Of a stretch of 14,995 nucleotides of DNA, positions 14,912 to 14,995 are shown piece after piece. The notes beneath the pieces are model-generated. The model did no database searches. It had not been told where the DNA came from and saw nothing but the letters and a program-made list of their open reading frames with translations. Made by a program: the position numbers and the translations under genes. Location of the stretch: contig CAAFRY010000277.1 of NCBI GenBank assembly GCA_900765525.1, positions 1-14,995 on the forward strand, written 5' to 3'. The stretch's first letter is position 1; every line of letters starts with the position of its first letter. This DNA comes from an uncultured Blautia sp. Its GTDB lineage: Bacteria; Bacillota; Clostridia; Lachnospirales; Lachnospiraceae.

Positions 14912-14928
14912 TAAGTTTTTTGCAAAAC
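14903..14928. promoter_or_regulatory. Candidate operator dyad over the -35 box
   Basis: An inverted repeat with 9-base arms and one mismatch (GTTTTACAA at 14903-14911, TTGCAAAAC at 14920-14928) around an 8-base spacer. One arm covers the -35 hexamer of the glucosidase promoter. Such placement suits a repressor site for a sugar-responsive regulator. No regulator gene lies in the window, and the arms do not match a consensus I recognise, including the catabolite cre consensus. Confidence 0.4.
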
Positions 14929-14995
14929 TGCATGCCCTACGGCGTTGACCCCGACGGCTTCATTGATTACGACGGCCTTGAGCGCAAGGCAAGGG
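14929..14995 (+). other. GC-rich, coding-like DNA at the right edge
   Basis: The last 59 bases are about 61% GC, clearly above the local AT-rich promoter DNA. On the plus strand a frame is open from 14902 (after a TGA at 14899-14901) with an ATG at 14932, reading MPYGVDPDGFIDYDGLERKA and running off the window. Its codons mostly end in C or G, unlike the neighbouring genes. There is no ribosome binding site before the ATG, so it may be an internal part of a longer or truncated frame, or the edge of a mobile element or repeat. I do not recognise the peptide. Confidence 0.2.

Noticed and set aside
14899..14928. Catabolite repression (cre) site at the glucosidase promoter
   Set aside because: The dyad does not fit the TGWAAACGNTWNCA consensus (no central CG), so it is reported only as an unassigned operator candidate.

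Overview
The window looks like chromosomal sequence from a spore-forming, gut-type member of the Clostridia, most likely Lachnospiraceae (Blautia/Dorea-like). This rests on the protein sequences (a CotS-family spore coat kinase, a CwlD cortex amidase, a short zinc-binding ProRS), the moderate GC content, strong AGGAGG-type ribosome binding sites and TTGACA/TATAAT-type promoters. The genus is an inference. All twelve complete genes lie on the minus strand, so they read from high to low coordinates. I see no complete IS, integrase, CRISPR array, rRNA or tRNA gene.

In the order of transcription there are four blocks. (1) About 14930-9982 is a sugar uptake and hydrolysis operon. A promoter with a dyad over its -35 box is followed by a GH13 oligo-1,6-glucosidase, a lipoprotein solute-binding protein and two CUT1 permeases (MalF-like, MalG-like). 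No ATPase gene is present. The operon ends in a structured 3' region and a strong bidirectional terminator. (2) About 9957-6326 is a housekeeping string: cwlD (spore cortex amidase), tsaC (tRNA t6A synthesis), rpiB (ribose-5-phosphate isomerase B), upp (uracil phosphoribosyltransferase) and a dCMP deaminase. It ends in a palindrome that overlaps the last stop codon. (3) About 6296-1984 is a tRNA-charging operon. A near-consensus promoter drives a proline T-box leader, then proS, cca (ATG two bases after the proS stop) and a CotS-family kinase-like gene, closed by a long hairpin. (4) 1927-117 is a monocistronic phosphoglucomutase gene with its own promoter.

The blocks connect to cell physiology as follows. 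Imported alpha-1,6-gluco-oligosaccharides would be hydrolysed to glucose, whose 6-phosphate is exchanged with glucose-1-phosphate by the phosphomutase. upp and the dCMP deaminase act in pyrimidine salvage. proS, cca and tsaC all act on tRNA. cwlD and the CotS-like gene point to endospore formation.

I do not see a clearly new multi-gene system. The best second-look items are: the T-box that controls both ProRS and the CCA-adding enzyme; a three-segment alternative-pairing structure between the CotS-like gene and pgcA; a structured, repeat-like element with a possible 10-codon ORF after the permease operon; structured repeat-like DNA at the left edge that shares a 13-mer with the palindrome at 6326-6354; and about 60 bases of GC-rich, coding-like DNA at the right edge that does not match its surroundings.
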